From Gordonia jinghuaiqii (GTDB lineage: Bacteria > Actinomycetota > Actinomycetes > Mycobacteriales > Mycobacteriaceae): 64,000 nt of DNA. The translations under genes were made by a program, and so were the position numbers. The stretch is from the NCBI RefSeq assembly GCF_014041935.1, contig NZ_CP059491.1, positions 1,364,001 through 1,428,000 on the forward strand. Reading direction: 5' to 3'. The notes beneath the pieces were generated by a model that was not told where the DNA came from, did no database searches, and saw nothing but the letters and a program-made list of their open reading frames with translations. Position 1 is the stretch's first letter. Every line of letters starts with the position of its first letter. Below, piece by piece: positions 20,119-28,869 of the stretch.

Positions 20119-21387
20119 ATGGCCAGACTCCTCGCCGATACGACGCCGCTGCGCAATTCGGACTTTCGGCGTCTGTGGCTGGCCAACATCGTCACCGTCG
20201 TCGGGGCGCAGCTCACCGTGGTGGCGGTCCCGGCACAGATCTACGAGGTGACCGGCAGCTCGGCATACGTCGGCCTGACCGGCGTGTTCGGGCTGGTCCC
20301 GCTGATCGTGTTCGGTCTGTGGGGCGGCGCTCTCGCCGACGTCGTCGACCGTCGGACACTGCTCATCATCACCACCGCCGGCCTGATCGTGTGCAGTGCC
20401 CTGTTCTGGGCGCAGGCCGCGCTGGGCGGTCAGAACGTGTGGATGCTGTTGGTGCTGTTCGCAGTTCAACAGGCATTCTTCGCGGTCAACCAGCCGACCC
20501 GCACCGCCGTGCTACCCCGTCTGCTCGACGCCAAGGACCTGCCGGCCGCGTTGTCGCTGAACATGACGGTCATGCAGGCCGGGGCCATCGCCGGGCCGCT
20601 GGTGGGCGGCGCACTCATCCCGGTGCTCGGCTACTCGGTGCTGTACTTCGTCGACACGCTGTTTCTGGTGCCCACCCTGATCGCGGTGGTCCTGCTCCCG
20701 TCGCTGCGGCCCGAGAGCGAGGCGGCCCCCGAGGTCGCCGGGCTGCGGTCGGTCCTCGACGGCCTGCGATACCTCGCCGGCCACAAGATCCTGATGGCGT
20801 CGTTCCTCGTCGACCTCATCGCGATGATCTTCGGCATGCCGCGCGCGCTGTTCCCGCAGATGGCTCACGAGAACTTCGGCGGACCCGAGGGCGGCGGCAT
20901 CGCGTTCGCGCTGTTGTTCACCGCGATCTCCGCCGGTGCGGTCGTGGGTGGCATCTTCTCGGGCTGGGTGACCCGGGTGGAGCGGCAGGGGCTCGCGGTG
21001 ATCGTGTGCATCATCATCTGGGGGCTGGCGATCACCGGAACCGGCATCGCGGTGTCCTTCGCCGACGGCACGGCTCTGCCGATGCTCATCGTCGCGGTGG
21101 TGCTGCTGATGATCGGCGGCGCCGCGGACATGGCCTCGGCGGCGTTCCGGCAGACCATCCTGCTCGCCGCCGCGTCCGACGAGGTCCGCGGCAGGCTGCA
21201 GGGGGTGTTCATCGTGGTGGTCGCGGGCGGTCCCCGTATCGCCGACGTCGCGCACGGCTCGGCGGCAGCCTCGATCGGGGTGGCGGCCGCGACCGCGTTC
21301 GGCGGAATCGCCGTGGTGATCGCGACGATCATCGCTGCGCTGATGATCCCGGCGTTCGTGCACTATCGCGCTGGTCAGCGGACCTGA
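20119..21387 (+). CDS. MFS transporter, EntS-like
   Basis: A 422-residue major facilitator with about 12 membrane segments. Family hallmarks are PLRNSDFRRLWLANIVTVVG at the N-terminus, GGALADVVDRRTLL in the first cytoplasmic loop, and NQPTRTAVLPRLLDAKDLPAAL, typical of the MFS_3/EntS group. The group includes enterobactin exporters, but most actinobacterial members have no known substrate. ATG 20119 is chosen; open frame continues upstream without a good start. It is divergent from the P-type ATPase gene. Confidence 0.85.
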   Translation: MARLLADTTPLRNSDFRRLWLANIVTVVGAQLTVVAVPAQIYEVTGSSAYVGLTGVFGLVPLIVFGLWGGALADVVDRRTLLIITTAGLIVCSALFWAQAALGGQNVWMLLVLFAVQQAFFAVNQPTRTAVLPRLLDAKDLPAALSLNMTVMQAGAIAGPLVGGALIPVLGYSVLYFVDTLFLVPTLIAVVLLPSLRPESEAAPEVAGLRSVLDGLRYLAGHKILMASFLVDLIAMIFGMPRALFPQMAHENFGGPEGGGIAFALLFTAISAGAVVGGIFSGWVTRVERQGLAVIVCIIIWGLAITGTGIAVSFADGTALPMLIVAVVLLMIGGAADMASAAFRQTILLAAASDEVRGRLQGVFIVVVAGGPRIADVAHGSAAASIGVAAATAFGGIAVVIATIIAALMIPAFVHYRAGQRT

Positions 21388-21433
21388 GCCGATGCGGGCG
21401 TCCGCTCAGCGGGACGGTCAGATCGGTGTCACC

Positions 21434-22522
21434 ATGGACGCCATGACCGCCGCCACCAGCGACTTCCGGGTGCCGATCATCGACATCTCCCCGTACACCC
21501 GCAATGGTGATGCCGCCGAGCGTGCCGTCGTGGCGGCCCGGTTCGACGACGCGGCGAGTTCCGTCGGCTTCATCCAGATCGTCGGGCACGAGATCCCGGC
21601 TGTGGTGGTCGACGAGTTCACCGCGGTCATGGACGACTTCTTCGCCCTGCCGCTCGAGGCGAAGAAGGCCTACCGCACGCCGCCGGAGATCAACCGCGGC
21701 TACGCGCCGCCGAAGTCGGAGTCGTTGTCGTTGTCGCTGGGCGTCGAGTCGCCGGACCGCATGAACGACTTCTTCGAGGCGTTCAACGTCGGCGTCGAGG
21801 CCAAGCAGTACCCCGACATCGACCTTCCCGAGGACCATTACGCCGACAACACCTGGCCTGCCGTCGACCGGTTCGAGGCGGCGGTCTCCGCCTATTTCGC
21901 CGAGGCCCGTCGCGTCGCGCACACGTTGACCAGGATCTTCGCCGACGCCCTCGACCTCCCGGCGGACTTCTTCGAGGGCTTCACCGACCACTCCCTCGAC
22001 GTGCTGCGCATGAACAACTACGCACTGCCGCCCGGCGAGATCGAACTCGGTGACTCAGGTGAAATCGGCGAACTGACGGGCATGGGCGAGCACACCGACT
22101 ACGGCATCGTGACCGTGTTGTGGGCCGACCAGGTCAAGGGCCTCCAGGTCCTCGACCGCGAAGGGCAGTGGCACGACGTCAGCCCCGCCGACGGCGCGCT
22201 GCTCATCAACCTCGGTGACCTGATGGCGCGGTGGACAAACGAACGCTGGATGTCCACGCTGCACCGGGTGAAGCCACCCATCGTCGACGGAACCATCGAG
22301 CGCCGACGCTCCGCGGCGTACTTCCACGACGGCAACATCGGCGCCATGATCGCGACCCTGCCGTCGTGTGTCGGCGCGGGCAGCCGCTATTCACCCATCA
22401 CCGTCGGGGAGCACATCGGGGCCAAACTCGCCGGTTCCCGTGCCGGACGGCCGAATCCGTACGCCACCCGGGAGGCCGACCGGGTACGGCAGGCGATGCG
22501 ACGCGGACCGGGGCAGCAGTAG
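21434..22522 (+). CDS. isopenicillin-N-synthase-like Fe(II)/2-oxoglutarate dioxygenase
   Basis: A 362-residue non-haem iron oxygenase. It has the N-terminal DIOX_N region (VPIIDISPYTRNGDAAER), the iron-ligand HxD in MGEHTDYGIVTVLW, a third ligand His in MSTLHRVKPP, and the 2-oxoglutarate Arg-Ser pair in RRRSAAYF. All ligands are intact, so it should be active as a dioxygenase, desaturase or cyclase on a small molecule. The substrate is unknown. The ribosome site is weak; ATG 21434 or 21443 may be used. It follows the MFS gene by 46 bp, so the two may be an operon that modifies and exports a compound. Confidence 0.83.
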   Translation: MDAMTAATSDFRVPIIDISPYTRNGDAAERAVVAARFDDAASSVGFIQIVGHEIPAVVVDEFTAVMDDFFALPLEAKKAYRTPPEINRGYAPPKSESLSLSLGVESPDRMNDFFEAFNVGVEAKQYPDIDLPEDHYADNTWPAVDRFEAAVSAYFAEARRVAHTLTRIFADALDLPADFFEGFTDHSLDVLRMNNYALPPGEIELGDSGEIGELTGMGEHTDYGIVTVLWADQVKGLQVLDREGQWHDVSPADGALLINLGDLMARWTNERWMSTLHRVKPPIVDGTIERRRSAAYFHDGNIGAMIATLPSCVGAGSRYSPITVGEHIGAKLAGSRAGRPNPYATREADRVRQAMRRGPGQQ

Positions 22523-22555
22523 ACGACTGCCCCCGACCCAGCGTGGTAGGTGGCT

Positions 22556-23710
22556 TCAGTCCGCGGTCAGCACACCCGGGTAAGTCGCGCGGCGAGCCGC
22601 GGTCACCGGGCAGTAGTGCATCGGATTGTCGCGCTGATCCATCGGCGGGAGGTTGCGCTTGGGGGTGTGCACGATCGGGGCGTCGATCGGGACCTTGCCG
22701 CTGAGGCGGTCGAAGGCGTCACGCGGACGAGGATGGTGCAGAGCGCGTTTCGGCAGCAGCTTGTGCATCACGATGTTGATGCCCTTGCCGAGCAGGCGGA
22801 ACCGGCGTTCGTCGGACTCGCTCCACTCCAGCCCGAGGATCTCCCGGATCGGCTCGTCGTAGAAGCCGGTGGTGAGCCACATGAACAGCTTCTGGTTCTG
22901 CGGCACCAGGTACTTGTCCCACACCGACTTCGGGATGAAACTCAGGAACGGGGGAGGCGGCAACTGCGTGATGTCGAGTACTGTGCGCACCGAGACGTGG
23001 TCGCGAAGAACGTTGCGGCACATGTAATCCCAGTACTCGAGAAAGTCCTCGTAAGTCTCGGGGACGGGTCGCATCGAGACGCCGTACTGGGCGTACCAGG
23101 CCTTGGACTCCTCGAAGAGCTGACGCTTCTGGTCCTCGGTGAGAAACGGTCCGAAGCGCTCGCACAACCGGACATTGCCGTACCAGAAGGTGGCGTGCGC
23201 CCAGTAGAAGACGTCGGGGTCCAGCGCGTGATAGCGCGAACCGTCCTCCATGGTGCCCTTGACCGTCTTGTGGTAGTCACGCACCTCGAGTCCGGTCTGC
23301 GCGCCGGGGATGATCGAGTCGAAGACGACTCCGCTGATCGGGTACAGCGAGCGCATCAGGCGCTGCCAGCGTTCGCCGAAGAAGTCGGAGTGATCCCAGA
23401 CCGCAGCGCCCAGCTTGGGGTGCATGTTCTGGATCGACCCGGCCCACAGGCCCTGGAACATGCCGGTCCAGGTGCCCCAGATCTGCCAGGTCAGCGAGTC
23501 CGGGCCGAGTGGCTCGTACTCGTGCGCGGGCTTGACGCCGGCGGCGCCGACCTCATAACCGTCCTCGGAGATCTGGGTCTCCGAGGACGGGACCCCCGAC
23601 GACGAGGCCGAGGACTGGGAGGTGTCGGCCGGGCAGGCCTTGCCGCTCGAGTCTCCGTCCGCGGCGTGAACGGGACAGGTTTTCTGTGCGTCGTTCAGTA
23701 CCTCAGTCAT
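22556..23710 (-). CDS. DUF2236 oxygenase, MpaB family
   Basis: A 384-residue DUF2236 protein of the MpaB/rubber-oxygenase superfamily, a haem-dependent group that cleaves or oxidises lipophilic substrates. The N-terminal 50 residues are polar with two CP motifs (TCPVH, ACPAD) and no signal peptide. The domain core has DVFYWAHATFWYGNVRLCERFG and EDFLEYWDYMCRNVLRDHV. The ATG at 23710 has no ribosome site. It is preceded by a strong promoter only 8 nt away, implying a nearly leaderless mRNA. A second, more Lcp-like DUF2236 gene lies at 59 kb. The substrate is unknown. Confidence 0.83.
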   Translation of the reverse strand: MTEVLNDAQKTCPVHAADGDSSGKACPADTSQSSASSSGVPSSETQISEDGYEVGAAGVKPAHEYEPLGPDSLTWQIWGTWTGMFQGLWAGSIQNMHPKLGAAVWDHSDFFGERWQRLMRSLYPISGVVFDSIIPGAQTGLEVRDYHKTVKGTMEDGSRYHALDPDVFYWAHATFWYGNVRLCERFGPFLTEDQKRQLFEESKAWYAQYGVSMRPVPETYEDFLEYWDYMCRNVLRDHVSVRTVLDITQLPPPPFLSFIPKSVWDKYLVPQNQKLFMWLTTGFYDEPIREILGLEWSESDERRFRLLGKGINIVMHKLLPKRALHHPRPRDAFDRLSGKVPIDAPIVHTPKRNLPPMDQRDNPMHYCPVTAARRATYPGVLTAD

Positions 23711-23747
23711 GAGACAGAAGCCTAGGTTCGTCTCAGTGGTGTGTCAA
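23711..23747 (-). promoter_or_regulatory. strong sigma-A-type promoter with embedded inverted repeat
   Basis: On the minus strand TTGACA (23742-23747) is followed by a 17-bp spacer and TAGGCT (23719-23724). The DUF2236 ATG begins 8 nt after the -10. An inverted repeat TGAGAC-N14-GTCTCA (23710-23735) covers the spacer, the -10 and the start codon, well placed for a repressor. Confidence 0.65.
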
Positions 23748-23757
23748 CCGTCACGCC

Positions 23758-24027
23758 TCACTCGGGGTTCTCGTGCGTCATCGCCCGGTAGCCGCGAGCT
23801 CCCGCGCGGTCGACGGCCGCGCGAACGAGTCCGAACACCACTCCCTGCAGCGCAGCGGCGGCGAGTACCTCCACGTTGCTGCGCTCGAGATCCTTCGGAT
23901 CGGGTGCCGACTCATCGTCGGAGATGCGCTTCCAGATCTGTCCGAACACCGCGCCCGCGGCGATACCGCCGAGCACGCTGGTCGCCAGCGACAGTGGTTT
24001 GTACAGGGTCTTGGATACGGCACTCAT
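23758..24027 (-). CDS. DUF4235 small membrane protein
   Basis: An 89-residue protein matching DUF4235. It has the KTLYKPLSLATSVLGGIAAGAVFGQIW membrane segment, a DDESAPDPKDLERSNVEVLAAAALQG linker, and VRAAVDRAGARGYRAMT at the end. Its function is unknown. It ends a three-gene set with DUF3618 and a holin-X-like protein, a common actinobacterial group linked to envelope or stress functions. It lies 44 bp after the DUF3618 gene. Confidence 0.8.
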   Translation of the reverse strand: MSAVSKTLYKPLSLATSVLGGIAAGAVFGQIWKRISDDESAPDPKDLERSNVEVLAAAALQGVVFGLVRAAVDRAGARGYRAMTHENPE

Positions 24028-24071
24028 CTTCGAAACCTCTCGTCAGTACTGGTTCTGTTTCGGTGCGCGGT

Positions 24072-24323
24072 TCAGCTGCGACGGCGCCGGAGTACGACGA
24101 CTGCGCCGATGGCGACCAGTGCCGCCGCCGCGACACCGATCAAGACCGTGCGGTTCTCCTGGGCCTTGACCTTCGCGGTCGCCGCGGTATCCGCCGCGGC
24201 GTCGCTGAGCCTGCTCGGAACATCGAGCTTCGCGGTCAGGGCGTCCACCGTCTCGGCGAGCTCCTCACGCTGCTGCTCGATGGGCGGCGGGTTCTCGTCC
24301 CGCTCGGGGTGTGTCTCGCTCAT
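24072..24323 (-). CDS. DUF3618 membrane-anchored protein
   Basis: An 83-residue protein with an N-terminal PIEQQREELAETVDALTAKLDV motif diagnostic of DUF3618. An amphipathic stretch follows, then one C-terminal membrane segment (TVLIGVAAAALVAIGAVVVL) and a basic RRRRS end. The start at 24323 abuts the holin-X stop at 24324, so translation is coupled. Its function is unknown. Confidence 0.82.
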   Translation of the reverse strand: MSETHPERDENPPPIEQQREELAETVDALTAKLDVPSRLSDAAADTAATAKVKAQENRTVLIGVAAAALVAIGAVVVLRRRRS

Positions 24324-24734
24324 CTACAGGTGCTCCTTCACGGTCGCGACATCTCGCTGGACACTTGCGACGGTCTTTTCCGGAGCCGGTGGGACCGCGG
24401 ACTTCGCGCGCTGCGCACCGATCGCGGCCGTCACACCCCCCACCACCAGCAGAACCACTCCGACGATCACCGCCGCCAGCCATGGCGCAACCACATTCGC
24501 CAAGCCGATGACCGCGGCCGCCACCAGGGTGCCCAGCCCGAACAGCGCCAACAAGGTGCCGGCGCCGGAAATCCCCGCGCCCACACCGATCTTGGTGCCC
24601 TTGCCCTTCATCTCCGCGACCGCATGTTGCAGCTCGGTCCTGACAAGCGTCGTCGTCTGCTTCTGCAGACGCTCGACGAGCTGCACGGTCGACAGATCGT
24701 TCACAGACGGATCGTTCACAGATGGATCGTTCAC
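24324..24734 (-). CDS. phage-holin-family (Holin-X) membrane protein
   Basis: A 136-residue protein. After a repeated VNDPS tail it has STVQLVERLQKQTTTLVRTELQHAVAEM and then two glycine/alanine-rich membrane segments (VGAGISGAGTLLALFGLGTLVAAAVIGLANVV and AAVIVGVVLLVVGGVTAAIG). This is the actinobacterial holin superfamily X layout. Despite the name it is probably a housekeeping envelope protein, since no phage genes are nearby. GTG 24734 is chosen for an AGGAGGT site 7 nt upstream. Confidence 0.8.
   Translation of the reverse strand: MNDPSVNDPSVNDLSTVQLVERLQKQTTTLVRTELQHAVAEMKGKGTKIGVGAGISGAGTLLALFGLGTLVAAAVIGLANVVAPWLAAVIVGVVLLVVGGVTAAIGAQRAKSAVPPAPEKTVASVQRDVATVKEHL
24695..24734 (-). repeat. 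15-bp tandem repeat at start of holin-X gene
   Basis: The unit GATCGTTCACAGA(C/T)G occurs at 24695-24709 and 24710-24724, followed by GATCGTTCAC at 24725-24734. It encodes VNDPSVNDPSVND at the protein's N-terminus. Because every unit contains an in-frame GTG, initiation could slip between repeat copies. Confidence 0.85.
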
Positions 24735-24806
24735 GTCGGTACCTCCTGTCTCAGGGACCCTCAACGCGTTCCCTCAACAGGCAGATCCGAAACGTGGACC
24801 GGCCCG

Positions 24807-24865
24807 CGATCAGCGCACCCGAAATCGGATCTTCGATCAGCGCACCCGAAATCGGATCTTCGATC
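24807..24865 (-). repeat. 27-bp tandem duplication over the pxpC stop codon
   Basis: Two perfect 27-bp copies (24807-24833 and 24834-24860) are followed by a further CGATC. In the gene's sense the unit carries the last eight codons (KIRFRVR and TGA). The second copy lies wholly downstream of the working stop codon, so the gene end has been duplicated without changing the protein. Confidence 0.9.
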
Positions 24866-25709
24866 CGGGCACGAGCTGCGCAGCGAGGTCGACAGCGGCC
24901 GCGGTGAGGACCGCGACCACCGGATAGCCGCCGGTCACGGGGTGGTCGGCGAGAAAGATCACCGGCCGGCCGCTCGGCGGAACCTGTACCGAACCGTGCG
25001 CGATGCCCTCCGAGCGAAGCTCGTCGACGTCATCGCGGTGGAGCAGCAGCGGCACGGACGAGCCGTCGGCCCGGTCGAGGCGGACGCCGACGCGGTTGCT
25101 GTCGGCGCCGACCACCCAGATGTCCTCGCCGAGGGTCTCCGGCGCCGCGAGCTGGTCGGCGCGCGGCCCGCGATGGCACTCGAGCGCCACCACGCGCGGA
25201 TGCGCGCTGTTCGGCGGCGCCGACGACGTGGGCGGCCAATCGCCCGCCGCATCACCGACGGGCAGCCGCGTGCCGACGGTCAGGGCAGACGGTCCCAGCC
25301 CCGACAACGAGTCGGTGGATCGCGAACCGAGCACCGGGTCGACGTCGATCCCGCCGCGCACCGCCACGTAGTTGCGCAGACCCCAGGTGGGCGGGGCGAG
25401 CGCCAGTTCGTCACCGGCCCGCAGCACCAGCGCCGCCGCGAGACCGGCCGGGGTGCCGTTGTGGAGCACCTCGGTGTCGGCACCCGTCACCGCGACCAGC
25501 ACGTCACCATCGGTGCATATCCGCAAACCGCCGAGTGTCGTCTCGATGGTCGCCGCCGACTCGTCGTTGCCGACGAGGCGGTTGGCCAGGGTGAGTGCAC
25601 CGCGGTCCGCTCCGCCCGACGTGGGGACGCCGAGGTGCGCAAAGCCCGGTCGGCCGAGGTCCTGGACGGTCGCGAGAGGGCCGGTCGCGAGCACTGTCAC
25701 CGCGGTCAT
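24837..25709 (-). CDS. pxpC: 5-oxoprolinase subunit C (KipA/biotin-dependent carboxyltransferase fold)
   Basis: A 290-residue AHS2-domain protein with the family start VTVLATGPLATVQDLGRPGFAHLGVPTSGG and later LANRLVGNDESAATIE. With PxpB and PxpA it hydrolyses 5-oxoproline to glutamate using ATP. The gene overlaps pxpB by 4 bp. No pxpA gene lies in the window, although the complex normally needs it. The old name KipA refers to the Bacillus kinase-inhibitor antagonist. Confidence 0.9.
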   Translation of the reverse strand: MTAVTVLATGPLATVQDLGRPGFAHLGVPTSGGADRGALTLANRLVGNDESAATIETTLGGLRICTDGDVLVAVTGADTEVLHNGTPAGLAAALVLRAGDELALAPPTWGLRNYVAVRGGIDVDPVLGSRSTDSLSGLGPSALTVGTRLPVGDAAGDWPPTSSAPPNSAHPRVVALECHRGPRADQLAAPETLGEDIWVVGADSNRVGVRLDRADGSSVPLLLHRDDVDELRSEGIAHGSVQVPPSGRPVIFLADHPVTGGYPVVAVLTAAAVDLAAQLVPGSKIRFRVR

Positions 25710-26371
25710 CCGTCGAAGCTCCCCGCGTCGACGAAGCGCACCACCCGTCCGGTGGCGAACAGTGCCGGCGGGTCCGCGGTCTCATCCCACAGCCGAACAT
25801 CGGTGCGGCCCAACAACTGCCACCCGCCGGGGCTGGGCTTGGGATAGACGGCGCTGTACCCCGCGGCGATGGCGACGGCGCCTTCGGGCACACGCGTACG
25901 AGCCTCGCAGCGTCGACCCACGGCGTCGAACGGGTGCGGTGAGGCGTCCTCGGCGACGAGATAACCGAAGCCGGGGGCAAAACCCATGAACTGCACGCGC
26001 CATCGTGTACGGCAGTGCAGGTCGACCACCTCGCCGATCGTAACGGCCAGTGCCGCAGCCACATCCGCGAGATCATCACCGTCGTAGATCACCGGCACGA
26101 CGATCTCGCCGGCGGCGTCGACGGCACGGGCGGCGGCGGTGCGTCGCCGATGCAGCGCCCGGCGGACGCCGAGCTCGTCGACGCCGTGTCCGGGCCGCGC
26201 CTGCACCAGAAGGGTGTGTGCGCTCGGTACCAGATCGGCGACATCGACCAGCTCCCCGCGGTCGAGAGCATCACGCAGGGCGAGCGTGGCGTCGAGCACC
26301 GCGGCCGACGGGGCCTCGTCCGCCGAGAAGTCGAGGACCACCGCATCCGGGCCCGCCGGCAGCTCACGCAT
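25706..26371 (-). CDS. pxpB: 5-oxoprolinase subunit B (KipI/AHS1 family)
   Basis: A 221-residue AHS1-domain protein. It has the conserved IPVIYDGDDLADVAA-like segment (here VPVIYDGDDLADVAAAL), VQFMGFAPGFGYLV, and GAVAIAAGYSAVYPKPSPGGWQLLGRT. It partners PxpC, whose gene overlaps its 3' end. A TAGATT hexamer (complement 26378-26383) ends 6 nt before the ATG, so the transcript may be leaderless. It is divergent from the PfkB kinase gene. Confidence 0.9.
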   Translation of the reverse strand: MRELPAGPDAVVLDFSADEAPSAAVLDATLALRDALDRGELVDVADLVPSAHTLLVQARPGHGVDELGVRRALHRRRTAAARAVDAAGEIVVPVIYDGDDLADVAAALAVTIGEVVDLHCRTRWRVQFMGFAPGFGYLVAEDASPHPFDAVGRRCEARTRVPEGAVAIAAGYSAVYPKPSPGGWQLLGRTDVRLWDETADPPALFATGRVVRFVDAGSFDG

Positions 26372-26486
26372 GCACCGAATCTACCCCTGCGGCAACCCGA
26401 GCCGCCGCCGCGACCGCGCGGCGGTCCGGGCCCGTGGTGGCAGACTGGCACGACACGCCGGAGCTGCCGAGAACCGAGGAGACACA

Positions 26487-27437
26487 GTGAGAGAGATCGT
26501 CGTCTGTGGTGAGGCGCTCGTCGACGTCGTACAGGAGAAGCGGGCGGGGGATGCGCCGGTTCCCGGGGGCCTGGCCCCGCTGCAGCCGGCGCTCGGGGGT
26601 GGGCCGTTCAATGTCGCGATCACGTTGGGGCGCTTGGGAAGTGCGGTATCACTGTTGTCCGCGGTGTCCACCGACACCTATGGTGAGGCCATCGTCGACG
26701 CTTTGCAGGGTGCGGGTGTGGGCACGACGCTGATCCAGCGGCGCGGGGAGCCGACCTCGCTGGCTCTCGCGACCATCGCCGACGACGGCTCGGCGCGCTA
26801 CTCGTTCTACGTCGAGGGCACCGCCGACCGCACGGTGACCGACCCGGGGCCGTTCGCGCCCACCGTCGCCGCGGTGGCCTTCGGGACCCTGTCGCTGGTG
26901 CTGGAACCCGGGGCCTCGGTCTATGAGAACCTTCTGCACCGGTCGCACGCCGAAGGGCGCCTCGTCGTGCTGGACCCGAACATCCGTCCCGCGGTGATCG
27001 GCGACGCCGACGGCTACCGGCGGCGTTTCCGCACCTGGATGACCTCGGTCGACCTGGTCAAACTCTCCGATGAGGACGCGGCGTGGCTGGGGGAGGGCCC
27101 GGCAGGCAGCTCGGTGGCCGACTGGCTGGGCGACGGCGTCGCCGCGGTCGTGACCACGGCCGGGTCGACGGGGCTCACCGTTCGTACCGCGGCGGGCGAG
27201 GTGAGCGTGCCGGCGCCGGCCGTTGATGTCGTCGACACGATCGGTGCAGGCGACAGCGTCCTGGGAGGGCTGGTCCACCACCTCGACCGGAACGGATCCC
27301 TGGCTCCCGCGGCGGTGCGTTCCCTGACCGCGCAGCAGTGGCGAGAAGCGGCCGAATTCGCAGCTCAGGTGGCCGCGATGACGGTGTCGAGGCCCGGCGC
27401 CGACCCTCCGTGGGCAAGCGAGCTGAGAAGCGACTAG
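26487..27437 (+). CDS. PfkB-family carbohydrate kinase
   Basis: A 316-residue ribokinase-fold kinase. The substrate-binding N-terminal motif is GGGPFNVAITLGRLGSAVSLL. The C-terminal signature DTIGAGDSVLGGLV holds the catalytic Asp of GAGD near residue 255. It probably phosphorylates fructose or another sugar, with ATP. GTG 26487 follows a GAGGAGA site. It is divergent from pxpB and lies 60 bp before gltA. Confidence 0.88.
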   Translation: MREIVVCGEALVDVVQEKRAGDAPVPGGLAPLQPALGGGPFNVAITLGRLGSAVSLLSAVSTDTYGEAIVDALQGAGVGTTLIQRRGEPTSLALATIADDGSARYSFYVEGTADRTVTDPGPFAPTVAAVAFGTLSLVLEPGASVYENLLHRSHAEGRLVVLDPNIRPAVIGDADGYRRRFRTWMTSVDLVKLSDEDAAWLGEGPAGSSVADWLGDGVAAVVTTAGSTGLTVRTAAGEVSVPAPAVDVVDTIGAGDSVLGGLVHHLDRNGSLAPAAVRSLTAQQWREAAEFAAQVAAMTVSRPGADPPWASELRSD

Positions 27438-27497
27438 GTTGTTACCTGTGTGTCCTACCCGGACACTGTAAAACTCTGATCTGAGTAAGGGGTTCGT

Positions 27498-28820
27498 GTG
27501 TCTGCTGAAACAGTCCCAGCCGACCAGGCGTCCGACACGGCCTCAGCGACCTTCACCTACCCCGGTGGACAGCTGGAGCTCCCGATCCTGAAGGCCACCG
27601 AGGGCACTGACTCGGTCGCGCTCGGCAAGCTGCTCGCCGAGACAAATCTGACAACCTTCGACGGTGGCTTCGTGAACACCGCGTCGACCAAGTCGGCCAT
27701 CACCTACATCGACGGCGACGCAGGCATCCTGCGTTACCGCGGCATCCCCATCGAGCAGCTCGCCGAGAAGTCGACCTTCATCGAGGTGAGCTACCTGCTC
27801 ATCTACGGTGAACTGCCGACTCCGGCCCAGCTCGAGGATTTCACCACCAAGATCCAGCGGCACACGCTGCTGCACGAGGATCTCAAGCGTTTCTTCGACG
27901 GCTTCCCCCGCAACGCGCACCCGATGCCGGTGCTCTCGAGTGCGGTCAACGCGCTGTCGGCGTACTACCAGGACTCGCTCGATCCCAAGGACGACGAGCA
28001 GGTCGAGCTGTCGACGATCCGCCTCCTCGCCAAGCTGCCGACGATCGCGGCGTATGCGTACAAGAAGTCGGCCGGACAGCCGTTCCTGTACCCGGACAAC
28101 TCGCTGAGCCTCGTCGAGAACTTCCTGCGGATGACCTTCGGCTTCCCGGCCGAGCCCTACGAGGTCAACCCCGAGGTCGCCAAGGCCCTCGACATGCTGT
28201 TCATCCTGCATGCCGATCACGAGCAGAACTGTTCGACCTCGACGGTCCGCCTCGTCGGCTCGTCGCAGGCCAACCTGTTCACCTCGATCTCCGGCGGCAT
28301 CAACGCGCTGTGGGGCCCGCTGCACGGCGGCGCCAACCAGGCCGTGCTCGAGATGCTCGACGCGATCAAGGCCGACGGTGGCGACACCAAGGAATTCATG
28401 AAGCGGGTGAAGAACAAGGAAGCCGGCGTCAAGCTCATGGGCTTCGGTCACCGCGTCTACAAGAACTACGATCCGCGCGCCGCGATCGTGAAGAAGACTG
28501 CCGACACGATCCTGGAATCGCTTGGCGTGCAGGATGATCTGCTCGACATCGCCAAGGGACTCGAAGAGGTCGCCCTGTCCGACGACTACTTCGTCGAGCG
28601 TCGCCTCTACCCGAACGTCGATTTCTACACCGGCGTGATCTACCGTGCGATGGGCTTCCCGACGCGGATGTTCACCGTGCTGTTCGCGCTCGGACGCCTG
28701 CCCGGATGGATCGCGCACTGGCGTGAGATGCACGAGGACCCGACCACCAAGATCGGCCGTCCGCGTCAGCTCTACACCGGTTACACCGAACGTGACTACG
28801 TTCAGATGGGTGATCGCTGA
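27498..28820 (+). CDS. gltA: citrate synthase (main TCA enzyme)
   Basis: A 440-residue citrate synthase that condenses acetyl-CoA and oxaloacetate to start the TCA cycle. Active-site motifs are intact: LHADHEQNCSTSTVR, WGPLHGGANQAVLEML (His), MGFGHRVYKNYDPRA (His) and NVDFYTGVIY (Asp). The length matches hexameric type enzymes and mycobacterial GltA2 (Rv0896). GTG 27498 is the start, with an AAGGGG site. A conserved FKBP gene follows 49 bp downstream. Confidence 0.96.
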   Translation: MSAETVPADQASDTASATFTYPGGQLELPILKATEGTDSVALGKLLAETNLTTFDGGFVNTASTKSAITYIDGDAGILRYRGIPIEQLAEKSTFIEVSYLLIYGELPTPAQLEDFTTKIQRHTLLHEDLKRFFDGFPRNAHPMPVLSSAVNALSAYYQDSLDPKDDEQVELSTIRLLAKLPTIAAYAYKKSAGQPFLYPDNSLSLVENFLRMTFGFPAEPYEVNPEVAKALDMLFILHADHEQNCSTSTVRLVGSSQANLFTSISGGINALWGPLHGGANQAVLEMLDAIKADGGDTKEFMKRVKNKEAGVKLMGFGHRVYKNYDPRAAIVKKTADTILESLGVQDDLLDIAKGLEEVALSDDYFVERRLYPNVDFYTGVIYRAMGFPTRMFTVLFALGRLPGWIAHWREMHEDPTTKIGRPRQLYTGYTERDYVQMGDR

Positions 28821-28869
28821 GCGATCCCGCCCGACTGACCGCCGAACGCCCGACTCAAAGGAGAGTCCA

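Noticed and set aside
24324..24734. prophage remnant suggested by the holin-family protein
   Set aside because: Holin-X proteins are widespread chromosomal genes in actinobacteria, and no other phage gene is nearby.
27438..27497. sigma-A promoter upstream of gltA
   Set aside because: TTGTTA and TGTAAA hexamers exist but the spacing (22 bp) is wrong, so no promoter is called.
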